Part shown: piece after piece, positions 34,571-43,362 of the stretch
Numbering within the stretch: position 1 is the stretch's first letter
Layout: the number at the start of each line of letters is the position of its first letter
DNA from: Sporosarcina trichiuri
GTDB lineage: Bacteria; Bacillota; Bacilli; Bacillales_A; Planococcaceae
Assembly: GCF_030406775.1 (NCBI RefSeq)
Contig: NZ_CP129119.1
Coordinates: 1,584,001-1,648,000, forward strand
Length of the DNA stretch: 64,000 nt
Direction of reading: 5' to 3'
Notes under the pieces: generated by a model
What the model saw: the letters and a program-made list of their open reading frames with translations, nothing else
Told to the model about the DNA's origin: nothing
Database searches by the model: none
Position numbers and translations under genes: made by a program

Positions 34571-34637
34571 CCCGGGTGGCTGTGCACGTCACAATTCGCG
34601 GAAGGACGCGAATGGTGTCGTGCAGCAGGCACCCTGG
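34571..34637. repeat. REP-like element, type B
   Basis: CCCGGGTGGCTGTGCACG to AGCAGGCACCCTGGGG with the core AATTCGCGGAAGGACGCGAA. With 34401-34461 it forms a head-to-tail composite whose spacer recurs near 45800 and 47690. Confidence 0.8.
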
Positions 34638-34683
34638 GGAGGCGCTGGCGTGGGGTGTGGTTGGTAGATGGAACTTTCTTTCT

Positions 34684-34752
34684 ACCCGGGTATCTGTGCA
34701 TGCCACAATTCGCGGTAGAACGCGAATGGATGTCACGCACAGGTACCCGGGT
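34684..34752. repeat. REP-like element, type B, third copy in the hag-csrA gap
   Basis: ACCCGGGTATCTGTGCATGC to CACGCACAGGTACCCGGGT, with the core AATTCGCGGTAGAACGCGAA. Nearly perfect inverted arms. Confidence 0.8.
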
Positions 34753-34793
34753 GGGTGATGGTGTTGTGCTAAGTGTGTTAGAAGATGCGGTAT

Positions 34794-34822
34794 GAAAAAA
34801 AGAGCCGAGTGGGCTCTTTTTT
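34794..34822 (-). terminator. csrA terminator
   Basis: AAAAGAGCC / GGCTCTTTT stem with A-run and T-run on both sides, overlapping the csrA stop codon. It can work on either strand. Confidence 0.85.
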
Positions 34823-35039
34823 ATTTTTTCTTCAGTTGGTTGAAAAGGCTTAGGTCGATTTCGATTGCTTCGTTGTTGCTTTCGGAGATGGACTCGACCA
34901 GTTCGCCGCGCAGGATTTCTACGGATTTTGGGGCTTCGATGCCGATGCGGACGGTTTCGCCTTTGATTTCGATGATTTTGAGTTCGATGTTGTCGCCGAT
35001 TTTGATGGATTCGTTCGGTTTGCGGGAGAGGACGAGCAT
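34821..35039 (-). CDS. csrA: Carbon storage regulator / translational repressor of flagellin
   Basis: 72 residues. MLVLSRKPNESIKIGDNIEL and IEIKGETVRIGIEAPKSVEILR are the diagnostic CsrA beta strands, with the RNA-binding R44-equivalent in EILR. A CsrA dimer binds GGA hairpins and blocks hag translation; FliW relieves it. One base separates its ATG from the fliW stop, so the genes are coupled. The C-terminus carries an extra acidic tail ending in QLKKK. Confidence 0.97.
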   Translation of the reverse strand: MLVLSRKPNESIKIGDNIELKIIEIKGETVRIGIEAPKSVEILRGELVESISESNNEAIEIDLSLFNQLKKK

Positions 35040-35040
35040 G

Positions 35041-35484
35041 TCAGCGGGCCCCCTTTTGTGCCGGTGTGCCGATAGGTGTGCGCAGGCTGTAGTTGGTGTC
35101 GTTCAGGATCATCTGCTTGGCGGTGTGGTTCTGGATGTTGAAGATGAGCGGTGCCTGCAGGTTGATGGTCGATGATTCGAATGGGTCTTTCATGGACATG
35201 ACGGACAGGATCATGAGGTCTTCCTGTGAGTCGATGCCGAGCAGTTCGATGGTCGGGTCGTCGATGGCGAATGAGTAGTCGCTGACGACGGTGTATGGGT
35301 TCGCGACGATGAGTGCGACGCCTGGTGTGTGGACGGACTGCATGACTTGGAAGCTGTCGTTGCCTTCGATCGGCAGGAGGACGAATGTTGTTTCGTCTTC
35401 GAGCCCGGGCAGTCCTTTCGGGAATGTCCATTGCGTGAGTGTGTCCAGGTCGAGTTCGCCGTGGAATTTGGTCTGGATGGTCAT
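35041..35484 (-). CDS. fliW: Flagellar assembly factor FliW
   Basis: 147 residues, FliW length. Motifs WTFPKGLPGLEDETTFVLLP near the N-terminus and PFESSTINLQAPLIFNIQNH near the C-terminus are characteristic. FliW binds CsrA and is displaced onto flagellin, so cytoplasmic Hag levels set CsrA activity. Ribosome site GAAGGAG. It lies between yviE and csrA as in Bacillus subtilis. Confidence 0.96.
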   Translation of the reverse strand: MTIQTKFHGELDLDTLTQWTFPKGLPGLEDETTFVLLPIEGNDSFQVMQSVHTPGVALIVANPYTVVSDYSFAIDDPTIELLGIDSQEDLMILSVMSMKDPFESSTINLQAPLIFNIQNHTAKQMILNDTNYSLRTPIGTPAQKGAR

Positions 35485-35509
35485 GCGGGTGTCTCCTTCG
35501 GTGTACGGA

Positions 35510-36064
35510 TTATCCTTTCCAGTCGATCTGGATGGATGGGTACTGTTCCATGGTGCCGGTCACTTTGCCGGGTGTGTACGTGTGGATTGGTTTGTTGACT
35601 TGGGCATTGATGATCGGTTTCTGTGGTGTTGCGTTGATGGTCGTCGTGCCCGGCGTGATGCTCAACTGGATTTTGGAACGATCGCCGACGAAGCGGATGC
35701 CGAGCGGTGCAGTCGGCGGACTTCCGTTCTGCTTCGCGATGGCAGGAATGGCACCTCCGCCATTTTCGATCTCCATCATCTGCCGCCCTTCTTCCGCCCG
35801 GCGGCCGGTACCGTCGAGTCCGCCCTGCCGTCCTTGCTGTGCCCATTCTTGGGTGCGGCGGAAGACGCTTTTCATATCGATATCCGCCCGCACTTCGGTC
35901 GTGTCGATCGACAATCGTGATCGCGTAGTCGAGATTTCTAGTATTGCAGCAGGCTGCTGGATGTCCAGGATTGCTCTCGGCTGTTCGATCTGCTGGACCG
36001 GTTTGTCGATTTGCAGGCCGAGTCTGCCGGGGGTTGTCTGGATCTGCAGTTTTGGAATATCCAT
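35510..36064 (-). CDS. yviE: DUF6470 family protein (YviE)
   Basis: 184 residues. The start MDIPKLQIQTTPGRLGLQID and repeated strands LDIQQPAAILEIS and LSIDTTEVRADIDMKSV match the YviE family, always found between flgL and fliW in Bacillales. It is soluble and beta-rich in its N-terminal half, with a Pro/Thr-rich end. Function is not known; the position implies a flagellar role. Confidence 0.9.
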   Translation of the reverse strand: MDIPKLQIQTTPGRLGLQIDKPVQQIEQPRAILDIQQPAAILEISTTRSRLSIDTTEVRADIDMKSVFRRTQEWAQQGRQGGLDGTGRRAEEGRQMMEIENGGGAIPAIAKQNGSPPTAPLGIRFVGDRSKIQLSITPGTTTINATPQKPIINAQVNKPIHTYTPGKVTGTMEQYPSIQIDWKG

Positions 36065-36088
36065 ATGGACACCTTCTTTCCATGGCTA

Positions 36089-36119
36089 TGAAAAATGCCA
36101 GGCACAAGAGTACCTGGCA
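36089..36119 (-). terminator. Terminator between flgL and yviE
   Basis: TGCCAGGTAC / GTGCCTGGCA-type stem followed by TTTTT on the minus strand. It suggests that yviE-fliW-csrA are partly separated from the flgM-flgL transcript. Confidence 0.75.
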
Positions 36120-36135
36120 CGCTCGTGCGGCTTTG

Positions 36136-37026
36136 TTATCGGAGGAAGTCGACCAGCGATGGCTGGATGATGCGCGCGCCTGCTGATAGGGCCGCGCGGT
36201 TCACCGATTCTTGGGTGATCAGTTCGGTGATGACTTTTTCGATGTCGATGTCCTCGTTCTGGGACATCTGTTTCTTCGCGATGCCCGCTTGGGATTCAAG
36301 ACGGTTGTTCATGAGCTCGGCGCGGTTCTGGCGCGCTCCGAGGTCGGCGCGTTCTGTCAAAACCGTGTCCATCATTGCATCGATTTCGCCGATCATGGCA
36401 TCGGTGTCCGTTGAAGTATCCTTCAGCTTATCAAAGATACCGTCGATGTCTTTGAACATCTTAGCTGCTTTGGAATTAACATTCAGCTGGACGCCGTCGA
36501 ATACGTCGATATTCACATCAGACGTAAATCCTTTTCCAATTTCAGCGTCTGTAGGGTATCTTTTCTTTCCATCGTTATCAAAATCACCGAAAAGTGCAGT
36601 CCCTGTCTTTGTTCCGCTGAAAAGATACTTATCTCCGACTTTCGTGTTGGCCGTGTCTTGTATTTGCTGACGCAGCTGGTCCAACTCGGCTCTGATCTTT
36701 TCACGATCGCCGTCTGTCATGGCACCAGTGTTCGCCATATTCGTGACAAGCTCTTTCGCACGATGCATTGCCGCGCCGACTTTGTCGAGTGCATCATCGG
36801 AGCTGTCGAGCCAGTTGTTCACTTCCCCCAGGTTGCGCTGATACTGTTCGACTTTGTCGACCTGTGTCCGATAGGCAAGCCCACGCATAGCAACAACCGG
36901 ATCGTCGGATGGGCGTGAGACCTTTTTCTGGCTCGTGAGCTGTTCGTTCAGCTTGCCCATCTTATTGTAATTGGTCGTCAAGTTGCGGAGCATGTTATTG
37001 GAAAGCATGGATTGGGTTACACGCAT
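36136..37026 (-). CDS. flgL: Flagellar hook-associated protein 3 FlgL
   Basis: 296 residues. The N-terminus MRVTQSMLSNNMLRNLTTNY and the SRPSDDPV motif are diagnostic, and the C-terminus follows flagellin-like D0 rules (RAELMNNRLESQ, KVITELITQESVNRAALS). FlgL forms the second hook-filament junction ring. GAGGAGG site upstream; 15 bases after the flgK stop. Confidence 0.96.
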   Translation of the reverse strand: MRVTQSMLSNNMLRNLTTNYNKMGKLNEQLTSQKKVSRPSDDPVVAMRGLAYRTQVDKVEQYQRNLGEVNNWLDSSDDALDKVGAAMHRAKELVTNMANTGAMTDGDREKIRAELDQLRQQIQDTANTKVGDKYLFSGTKTGTALFGDFDNDGKKRYPTDAEIGKGFTSDVNIDVFDGVQLNVNSKAAKMFKDIDGIFDKLKDTSTDTDAMIGEIDAMMDTVLTERADLGARQNRAELMNNRLESQAGIAKKQMSQNEDIDIEKVITELITQESVNRAALSAGARIIQPSLVDFLR

Positions 37027-37041
37027 TGCTAGTCCTCCTCA

Positions 37042-38553
37042 TTATCTGCCGACGACGCCCATGCCGTTGATGATCTTATCGAGCGTTTCGTCGACGACGG
37101 TGATCATCCGGGCGGACGCGTTGTACGCCTGCTGGAACTTGATCATGTCGGTCATTTCTTCGTCGAGTGATACGGAGCTGATCGACGCTCGGCGGTTCTC
37201 GACGGATTTCAATAATGTCTCCGAGTTGAATTGCATTTTAGCGGCCTGTTCCCCGTCGACTCCGAGCTGGCCGATGATTCCTTGGAAGTAGGTTTGGATG
37301 GTTCCGCCGCCCAAATTTCCATTTTTATTGAACTGGATATTACCGAGTTTTTTTGCATTATCGCCATTTCCCTCTGCACCAGCTTCACCAGAAGCGGCTA
37401 TAAGTGAAGGGTCTTTACTAATATCCCCATTTACCTTCATATCGCCTGCGCCGGTACCGGTAAAGAAGTCGTTTGTACTTTTTGTTGCCGCCCCTAGTGC
37501 ATAGCCATCCTTATGGACATCATTAAAGGCTTTCATAAAGGCATTTGCCATTTTATCTAACGACTTGATCATCTGAGGGATAAGCGCTTTATCAGTACCA
37601 TCTCCGAAGGTAGTGACAAGGGATTTTAGTGTCCCTTTGTCCGCCTGCATGTCACTGACTTTCAACGTGCCAACAGGAATACTTCCTACAGAAGCTATCG
37701 AAAAACTATCAATTTTATCTCCGTTAATGGCGTCTTCAGTTTTATTCGCACTAAGTTGCCCGGCATCCTTTCCGCTCAAGAGAGGAATTGACCCGTTTGC
37801 AGTCTTGATGTTGATCACAACCGCACCCTCGGCAATCCCCTTAACAGCGTTGCCTCCTGATTCAATCGGTTTACCCATTTCAATCGGCAGTATTTGTGCA
37901 AGCTGGTCGATTAGTACGTCTCTAGCATCATAAAGATCATTCGGCAAGTAACCATTTGGTTCTATAGAAGATATTTGATCATTCAATCCGGCGATTTGCG
38001 AAAGTATAGAATTGACTTGAGAGACCGTAATATTTATTTCCGTTTCCGTTCCTGTCTTCAATTCTTGTAGTGATTTATTCATATAATTGAACGAATCTGC
38101 TACCGCAATCCCTCGTTCGACGACGACTTTTCGTGCCCCCCCGTTCTCCGGATGCGTAGCAAGGTCCTGCAGGCTGCCCCAGAACTGGCTGAGGGATTTC
38201 TGCAGACCGTATTCGGATGGTTCGTTCATGATGTCCTCGATCTGTCCGATCGATTTGGAGCGGGCGTCCCAGTAGCCGAGTTTGTTCGTTTCACCGCGGT
38301 ACTGCTGGTCGACGAACGAGTCCCGGATGCGCTGGATGGAACCGGCTTCGACACCGGTGCCGAGGAAGCCGGGCATCGTGCCGGCGTTCAGGCCGACGCC
38401 CGGGAAGCCGGCCGTTGCCCGCATGTTGACACGCTGACGCGTGTAGCCGAGGGTGTTCGCGTTGTCGATGTTATGCCCGGTTGTATAAAGAGCGGACTGC
38501 TGGGTCTGCAGGCCGCGTTTGCTTGTTTCGAGTCCCATGAATGTGGACCGCAT
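37042..38553 (-). CDS. flgK: Flagellar hook-associated protein 1 FlgK
   Basis: 503 residues. MRSTFMGLETSKRGLQTQQS and GHNIDNANTLGYTRQRVN near the N-terminus and LDEEMTDMIKFQQAYNASAR at the C-terminus are the family signatures. It sits at the hook-filament junction next to FlgL. The central domain (about 190-420) is variable, as expected. Second last gene of the flgM-flgN-flgK-flgL set. Confidence 0.97.
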   Translation of the reverse strand: MRSTFMGLETSKRGLQTQQSALYTTGHNIDNANTLGYTRQRVNMRATAGFPGVGLNAGTMPGFLGTGVEAGSIQRIRDSFVDQQYRGETNKLGYWDARSKSIGQIEDIMNEPSEYGLQKSLSQFWGSLQDLATHPENGGARKVVVERGIAVADSFNYMNKSLQELKTGTETEINITVSQVNSILSQIAGLNDQISSIEPNGYLPNDLYDARDVLIDQLAQILPIEMGKPIESGGNAVKGIAEGAVVINIKTANGSIPLLSGKDAGQLSANKTEDAINGDKIDSFSIASVGSIPVGTLKVSDMQADKGTLKSLVTTFGDGTDKALIPQMIKSLDKMANAFMKAFNDVHKDGYALGAATKSTNDFFTGTGAGDMKVNGDISKDPSLIAASGEAGAEGNGDNAKKLGNIQFNKNGNLGGGTIQTYFQGIIGQLGVDGEQAAKMQFNSETLLKSVENRRASISSVSLDEEMTDMIKFQQAYNASARMITVVDETLDKIINGMGVVGR

Positions 38554-38566
38554 GTGGATGTCCCCC

Positions 38567-39064
38567 TCAGGCGTGCGAGTCGAACGACGTCAGGTCGGGC
38601 GTTTTCGCGTTGCCTTGGATTTCTTTTTTCGAGTAGTTGACGGAGTCCGTCCGGGGACGGACCATGTCCAGCGAAAGATTCACGAATTGAAGCGATTGGT
38701 ATGTGAGCTTCTGGTTCAGGTCGTTCTGCCATTTCAATTCATGAATCGCTTGCAGGAGACGGTCCTTCGCCTCCTTGAGCCGTGTGTGGTCGGGCTCTTC
38801 TGTGAGTTCGAGTACGTCGCTGATGGACGGTTGGAGCGGTACGGGACGTCCTTGTTCCGTGAAGAAGCGGATGACCGCCTGTTCGCGCGCGTTGTCGGTC
38901 TGCAGTATTGCCGCCAGGTGCGCCTGCTCGTCTTTCAGCAGCTGGTCGAGCGCACTGATGTCGTTCTGTTTGATGCGGTTCGTCTTGTCGTTGGCGATGC
39001 GCAGCAGGCTCCTATGCAGTTTTTCGAGCTGGTCCATGTTGGTGAGGATCGCTTCCAGTGTCAT
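38567..39064 (-). CDS. flgN: FlgN/YvyG-type export chaperone
   Basis: 165 residues, mostly helical. MTLEAILTNMDQLEKLHRSL and LDQLLKDEQAHLAAILQTD give the FlgN coiled-coil pattern. FlgN-type chaperones guard FlgK and FlgL before export. Position between flgM and flgK is as in Bacillus subtilis yvyG. Confidence 0.88.
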   Translation of the reverse strand: MTLEAILTNMDQLEKLHRSLLRIANDKTNRIKQNDISALDQLLKDEQAHLAAILQTDNAREQAVIRFFTEQGRPVPLQPSISDVLELTEEPDHTRLKEAKDRLLQAIHELKWQNDLNQKLTYQSLQFVNLSLDMVRPRTDSVNYSKKEIQGNAKTPDLTSFDSHA

Positions 39065-39100
39065 GGGGTTCCCTGCTTTCTGTGATGTGATGAGTGCGCG

Positions 39101-39370
39101 TTACGCCTTCGGGTGGAAGTAGCCGATCAGATCCGAAGCGAGCTGTTCAGCGTCGACTTTGTAGGTGCCAGCCTGGATCTGCGCTTTGAGCGCGCTGACT
39201 TTGTCGCTGCGCTGGGCTGCGATCGGGCTCGGCTCGGACAGTTGCTTCGCTTCCTTTGAAATCTGGAGACTGTCGGATGGCACTGCTTCCTGCTTTTTCA
39301 CTTGCTCGGCTTTGGTCTGGTTGGCCCGGTACGGGTTGACCTGCTGCACGTGGTGGTTGTTGATTTTCAT
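39101..39370 (-). CDS. flgM: Anti-sigma-D factor FlgM
   Basis: 89 residues. N-terminal MKINNHHVQQVNPY, a Gln/Lys-rich middle, and a C-terminal helix KVSALKAQIQAGTYKVDAEQ LASDLIGYF of the sigma-binding FlgM domain. It holds sigma-D inactive until the hook is complete, thereby gating hag and the FliS-like gene at 45977. Confidence 0.93.
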   Translation of the reverse strand: MKINNHHVQQVNPYRANQTKAEQVKKQEAVPSDSLQISKEAKQLSEPSPIAAQRSDKVSALKAQIQAGTYKVDAEQLASDLIGYFHPKA

Positions 39371-39539
39371 TGGTTCTCGCCCCTTTCCTGTAATAATGGC
39401 TGTTACTTACTATTTCGGACGGATGGCTCGGATTTAAAGGGTCTTTCGTATGAAATGTGTGAACATCGATTGCTGATCCCTGATACCTACCGCATTGTTA
39501 GCGCTTTACATCTTGTCATAATTTCTTTCTTGAAAACCG

Positions 39540-39690
39540 CAGTGACGTGTGGAAAGCGTTGATCTGCGTTCCGGGCGGACGCTTTCCGCGGGCATGGCTT
39601 GAGCCTCCTCGTCAGCTGCGCTTCCTGCGGGGTCTCAAGCTCATGCTTTTCCCGCAGGAGTCGCCGCCCTGCACTCCGATCAACTCAGTG
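39540..39690. repeat. Bacillales-type GC-rich interspersed repeat, copy 1
   Basis: Contains TTGATCTGCGTTCCGGGCGG, CGCTTTCCGCGGGC and CCCGCAGGAGTCGCC. It lies in the 586-base gap between flgM and yvyF and is inverted relative to copy 2. Non-coding. Confidence 0.7.
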
Positions 39691-39744
39691 ATGTTCATTG
39701 AACTTTATTTTGCCGCCTTGGCTTATTAACTGACTGTCTTCAAT

Positions 39745-39885
39745 GAAGTGAGCAGGCCGGAGCAGAAGGCGTCGACTCCTGGGGGATCAGCGCAGTCCGA
39801 AGACCCCGCAGGAGCGCAGCGACGAGGAGGCTGAGGACAAGCCCCCCGGAAAGCGTACGCCTGGAGCGCAGGCCGGCGGGCTTTG
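39745..39885. repeat. Bacillales-type GC-rich interspersed repeat, copy 2
   Basis: Contains GACCCCGCAGGAGCGCAGCG, ACGAGGAGGCTGAGGAC and CCGGAAAGCGTACGCC, the reverse-orientation version of copy 1. A diverged third copy is at 47310-47520. Confidence 0.7.
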
Positions 39886-39908
39886 TTTATCCCCTCTCCC
39901 CATTATAA

Positions 39909-39953
39909 AAAGACTGCCTCGGAAAGTCAGGTGCGGACTCTTTGGCAGTCTTT
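39909..39953 (-). terminator. Terminator of yvyF / com operon
   Basis: AAAGACTGCC / GGCAGTCTTT arms. On the minus strand the stem is followed by TTTTTA. It ends just below the yvyF stop codon, so flgM needs its own promoter downstream of it. Confidence 0.8.
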
Positions 39954-39956
39954 GGG

Positions 39957-40373
39957 TCAGCGCGGTTTGCGGCTGGAGAGGTAGGTGGCCTGGTCGTTCT
40001 GTTTGATGGCTTCACGGAATTCGGTGGCGGCTTCGAACGTCTTCAGGTCCTGTTTGAGGTCGGCTGTGCACTTGTCGCACAGCTTGCCTTTCGTCGTCAG
40101 CGCGCCGCAGTTGTCGCATGGGTAGCCGAGGTTCGGGAACATGGCGGGCTGGAGCCGGCCTTTGCGCACCCATTTGTGCAGCATCGACTCCGTCGCGTCG
40201 GTCATTTCGACGATGCGCTCGATCGTCGCGGCGCGGTTTTCGCGCTTGCGCAGGAAGCGGTACACCTCTTCGTAGATCTTCTCCTCGTTCATGCCACAGC
40301 GGTGGCATACTTCCCGTACGCCGGTGTAGTTGAAGAACTCGCCGCATGACGGGCAGTTTCGCAGTTCTGCCAT
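39957..40373 (-). CDS. yvyF: YvyF, flagellar operon zinc-ribbon protein
   Basis: 138 residues. It has an N-terminal zinc ribbon (NCPSCGEFF then EVCHRCGM), a MerR-like/helical centre with SMLHKWVRKGRLQP, and a second zinc pair (CDNCGALTTKGKLCDKC). It is the conserved flagellar-locus protein between comFC and flgM. Role unresolved; suggested to be regulatory. GAGGAGG site before the ATG. Confidence 0.93.
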   Translation of the reverse strand: MAELRNCPSCGEFFNYTGVREVCHRCGMNEEKIYEEVYRFLRKRENRAATIERIVEMTDATESMLHKWVRKGRLQPAMFPNLGYPCDNCGALTTKGKLCDKCTADLKQDLKTFEAATEFREAIKQNDQATYLSSRKPR

Positions 40374-40414
40374 ATCGTTTCCTCCTCATTCAGTTCAGCT
40401 CAGTGTATTCAAAT

Positions 40415-41029
40415 TCATTTCTGCACGGACCGGATGAGCGTGACGGCTTCGACGCGCGCGGCGCCTGCGTCTTTCAGCAGCTGCGCTGCCTGGCGCAGTG
40501 TCGTGCCCGTCGTGTAGATGTCGTCGACGAGCCGGTACGTGACCGGCTCGATGACCGCTCCCGGTTTCAGGCGGAACAGCGGCCCCATCGCCAGCCGCTC
40601 CTGCCGGTTCTTCTCGCCCATGACGGCGAGCGTGCGTTTTTCGAGCAGCTGCCGGTACGGACGCTTCGCGCGGTCAAGCAGTGTGTCGACATGGGCGAAT
40701 GTCCGCTCCATGACGCGCTCCGGATGCATCGGGATCGGCACGATGATGTCCCTGCCGGTGAGCGCCTTGTTCAGTTCATCTGCGAAGACGTCCGCAAGTG
40801 CGACGTCCTGCAGGAATTTGTACTGGTGCAGCCAGTCGCGCATCGGCTCGTCGTACGCGTACAGTGAATGGACGCGGTCGAGCACGGTGCCTTCTTCTAT
40901 TATGTCGGCGCGGACGAAGCGATTTGAACAGCTGTCACAAAGTGCCCGGTTCTTTTCGATACGGAGGAAGGCTTGCCACGACAGGTCGCTCCCGATCGGT
41001 TTCATGCACAGCAGGCAGACGGTCGTCAT
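40415..41029 (-). CDS. comFC: Competence protein ComFC (phosphoribosyltransferase fold)
   Basis: 204 residues. Zinc cysteines CLLCMKPI and LCDSCSNRF at the start, then the amidophosphoribosyltransferase-like motif RLVDDIYTTGTTLRQAAQLL near the end. ComFC/ComF works with the ComFA ATPase in taking up single-stranded DNA. Its ATG overlaps the comFA stop. Confidence 0.95.
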   Translation of the reverse strand: MTTVCLLCMKPIGSDLSWQAFLRIEKNRALCDSCSNRFVRADIIEEGTVLDRVHSLYAYDEPMRDWLHQYKFLQDVALADVFADELNKALTGRDIIVPIPMHPERVMERTFAHVDTLLDRAKRPYRQLLEKRTLAVMGEKNRQERLAMGPLFRLKPGAVIEPVTYRLVDDIYTTGTTLRQAAQLLKDAGAARVEAVTLIRSVQK

Positions 41030-42402
41030 GTGGTCCCCCCTCTGTTGAGCCGTTCGATCTCGCGTTTTGCAGCATCCATCGCGTAGCTGATGCCGTCGTG
41101 AAACAGGACGAAGTCGCCGGTCGGATAGTCCGCGTTCCGGCCGACCCGGCCGCCGATCTGTACGAGTGCTCCGCGGTCGAAGATGCCCTGTTCGGAACCG
41201 ACGACCGCCACTTGGACATTCTTGATGGTGATGCCGCGCTCAAGAATCGTCGTTGTCAGGAGGCCCGGAATCTTGCCTGCCCGCAGGTCCTGGACATGCT
41301 CTTTCCGGTCGGGATGCGCGGAGTGGACGGCGCGGATACGGCTGTCGAGTGTCTGGATAAGAGGTTCGGCTTTTGTCATGAGGTCGATTTCGTGGAAAAA
41401 GACGAGGAACGGTTCTTCGCGGTCGAGGCGGTCTTTGATCCACTGATGAAGGACTTTCGGGACGCGGCCTTTCTTCAGCTGCTTGGCGTAGTTCCAAAGC
41501 GGAGCATATCGTGGGCCCGGCAGCGGGTGGCCGTGGTAGCGGCGGTGGATTGTCGAAACAGCGCCGGCTTTGCGGACTTGCGCGAGCAGCCTGTCGGACG
41601 GTGTCGCGGTGACGAAATGGATGGGTGCGCCGTGTTTCGCCGCTTTTCGCACGGCGTACTGCAAGGTGGCTTCCGCGGTGTACGGGAACGCGTCGGCTTC
41701 ATCGACAAAGATCACGTCGAATGCGCTGTCGAACCGGTACAGCTGGTGTGTGGTCGCGAGGATCAGCTGGGCGTCGAAGCGTTTGACGTCCGCCCCGCCA
41801 TAGAGCGCTTCGATGATGGTGTCCGGGAATGCCGCTTTCAGACGCGGTTCGAGTTCGAGGATGACGTCGACGCGCGGGGCGGCGAGACAGACGCGATGTC
41901 CTTTCGACAGCGCTCGGTGGATCGGTTCGAACAGGATCTCCGTCTTCCCCGAGCCGCACACGGCGTGGATCAGGTGCGGCCGCTTCAGCTCCGTGCTTTC
42001 GTGCAGTTCCTCGGACGCTTTCTGCTGGTGCGGCGTCAATGTACCCGCCCAGGCGAGTGCGTGCCCCGTCGGATAGACAGACGGCGGCCCGCTCCAGCGG
42101 ATGAGCTCCGTGCAGCACGACACGCGGCCCATTTGCAAGCAGTTGCGGCAGTAGGCACATGGACCGCCGCAGGCGAGGCAGTCGAATTGCGTGAAGAGAT
42201 CCAGGTTTTCATTCTCACAGCGATTGCATTTGAACGTCGACTGGCCGATGCGGTTTTTCGACATCGTGACGCCGGGCTGGACGGTGATAAAGCCCTGGTC
42301 GATATGCGCGTCGATCTGCTCACGCGGAAAAAGGGTGTGCAGACGCAGCCAGACGCGGCCGTCGAGGAATCCCCTGACGGCCGGATCGAATGCTTTGTTC
42401 AT
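41026..42402 (-). CDS. comFA: Competence DNA-uptake helicase ComFA
   Basis: 458 residues from the ATG at 42402, chosen because AAGGGGTG lies 6 bases before it. The zinc region CNRCENENL, CLACGGPCAYCRNC precedes the DEAD-box core: Walker A HAVCGSGKTE, Walker B VIFVDEADAFPY, FVTATPSD and motif VI-like QIGGRVGR. ComFA drives transforming DNA across the membrane. comFB is not next to it, as it is in Bacillus subtilis, but at 47874. Confidence 0.96.
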   Translation of the reverse strand: MNKAFDPAVRGFLDGRVWLRLHTLFPREQIDAHIDQGFITVQPGVTMSKNRIGQSTFKCNRCENENLDLFTQFDCLACGGPCAYCRNCLQMGRVSCCTELIRWSGPPSVYPTGHALAWAGTLTPHQQKASEELHESTELKRPHLIHAVCGSGKTEILFEPIHRALSKGHRVCLAAPRVDVILELEPRLKAAFPDTIIEALYGGADVKRFDAQLILATTHQLYRFDSAFDVIFVDEADAFPYTAEATLQYAVRKAAKHGAPIHFVTATPSDRLLAQVRKAGAVSTIHRRYHGHPLPGPRYAPLWNYAKQLKKGRVPKVLHQWIKDRLDREEPFLVFFHEIDLMTKAEPLIQTLDSRIRAVHSAHPDRKEHVQDLRAGKIPGLLTTTILERGITIKNVQVAVVGSEQGIFDRGALVQIGGRVGRNADYPTGDFVLFHDGISYAMDAAKREIERLNRGGTT

Positions 42403-42429
42403 CCGCAACACCCCTTCGCTGTTCAGTTG

Positions 42430-43284
42430 TCAGTTGTTTGTCCGGCGTTTCACCCAGCCGAGCCCCATCGCGCCTTCGCCGAGATGCGTGCCGATGACGG
42501 GTCCGAAGTAGCTGATGTTGAACCGCACGTCCGGGTAGAGCGCGCTCAGTGCTTCGAGCCATTTGTCGGCCTCCTCCGGGCAGTTGCCGTGGATGATTGC
42601 CGCATCTAACGGCATCTTCGCCGCGTCCTCGCCAAGCAGGTCGGCGATCCGCTTCATCGCTTTCTTGCGCGTCCGGATTTTTTCGAACGGCACAATGACT
42701 TTGTCGACGAAGTGCAGGATCGGTTTCACTTGCAGCAGTCCGCCGATGAGCGCTTGCGCCCCGGACAGCCGGCCGCCGCGCTGCAAGTGGGACAAGTCGT
42801 CCACCATGAAGTATGCGCGCATCGTCTTTTTCATTTCATTCAATTCCGCCATGATGGCATCGAGCGGTTGGCCCTCTTTCGCCATCTCGGCGGCACGGAT
42901 CGCATAGAACCCCTGCATATAGCACGAGATCTCCGAGTCAAAAGCGCGGACATCGAAGTCCTGTGCGAGTTCGCCGGCTTGTACGGCGCCCATGTAGGTG
43001 CCGCTGATGCCGCTCGACAGGTGGATCGAGATGATCGCGTCTGCACCATCGTCATGCAGTTCCTTGAATTTGGCTGCGAACTGGCCGACGGGTGGCTGTG
43101 ACGTTTTCGGCAGTTCCCCGCCGTTACGGACTTTATCGTAGAATTCTTCTGTTGTGATATCGACTTCCTCGTCGTAATCGTGCCCATCTATGGTGACCGC
43201 AAGCGGCACGACGTGGATGCCGAGCCGTTTGCGAACGTCTTCCGGTAAGTAGGCGGTGCTGTCTGTCACGACCGCAATTTTCAT
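42430..43284 (-). CDS. degV: DegV family fatty-acid-binding protein
   Basis: 284 residues from the ATG at 43284 (MKIAVVTDSTAYLP; GGAG 9 bases upstream). DegV motifs: TDSTAYLP, TSQPPVGQF, IHLSSGISGTYMGA, and the central VDDLSHLQRGGRLSG. The family binds fatty acids; FakB members present them to FakA kinase. Located at the head of the comF-flagellar block, as in Bacillus. Confidence 0.94.
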   Translation of the reverse strand: MKIAVVTDSTAYLPEDVRKRLGIHVVPLAVTIDGHDYDEEVDITTEEFYDKVRNGGELPKTSQPPVGQFAAKFKELHDDGADAIISIHLSSGISGTYMGAVQAGELAQDFDVRAFDSEISCYMQGFYAIRAAEMAKEGQPLDAIMAELNEMKKTMRAYFMVDDLSHLQRGGRLSGAQALIGGLLQVKPILHFVDKVIVPFEKIRTRKKAMKRIADLLGEDAAKMPLDAAIIHGNCPEEADKWLEALSALYPDVRFNISYFGPVIGTHLGEGAMGLGWVKRRTNN

Positions 43285-43362
43285 GTTCATCAACTCCTGC
43301 ACCCATTCTACCGAATTGCCGCAGAATAAGGAAACGCTATCTCGCAGAAAGTGAAAAAGAAT

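Noticed and set aside
36211..42609. Long plus-strand ORFs across the flagellar and comF block
   Set aside because: All are antisense shadows of well-supported genes in GC-rich DNA.
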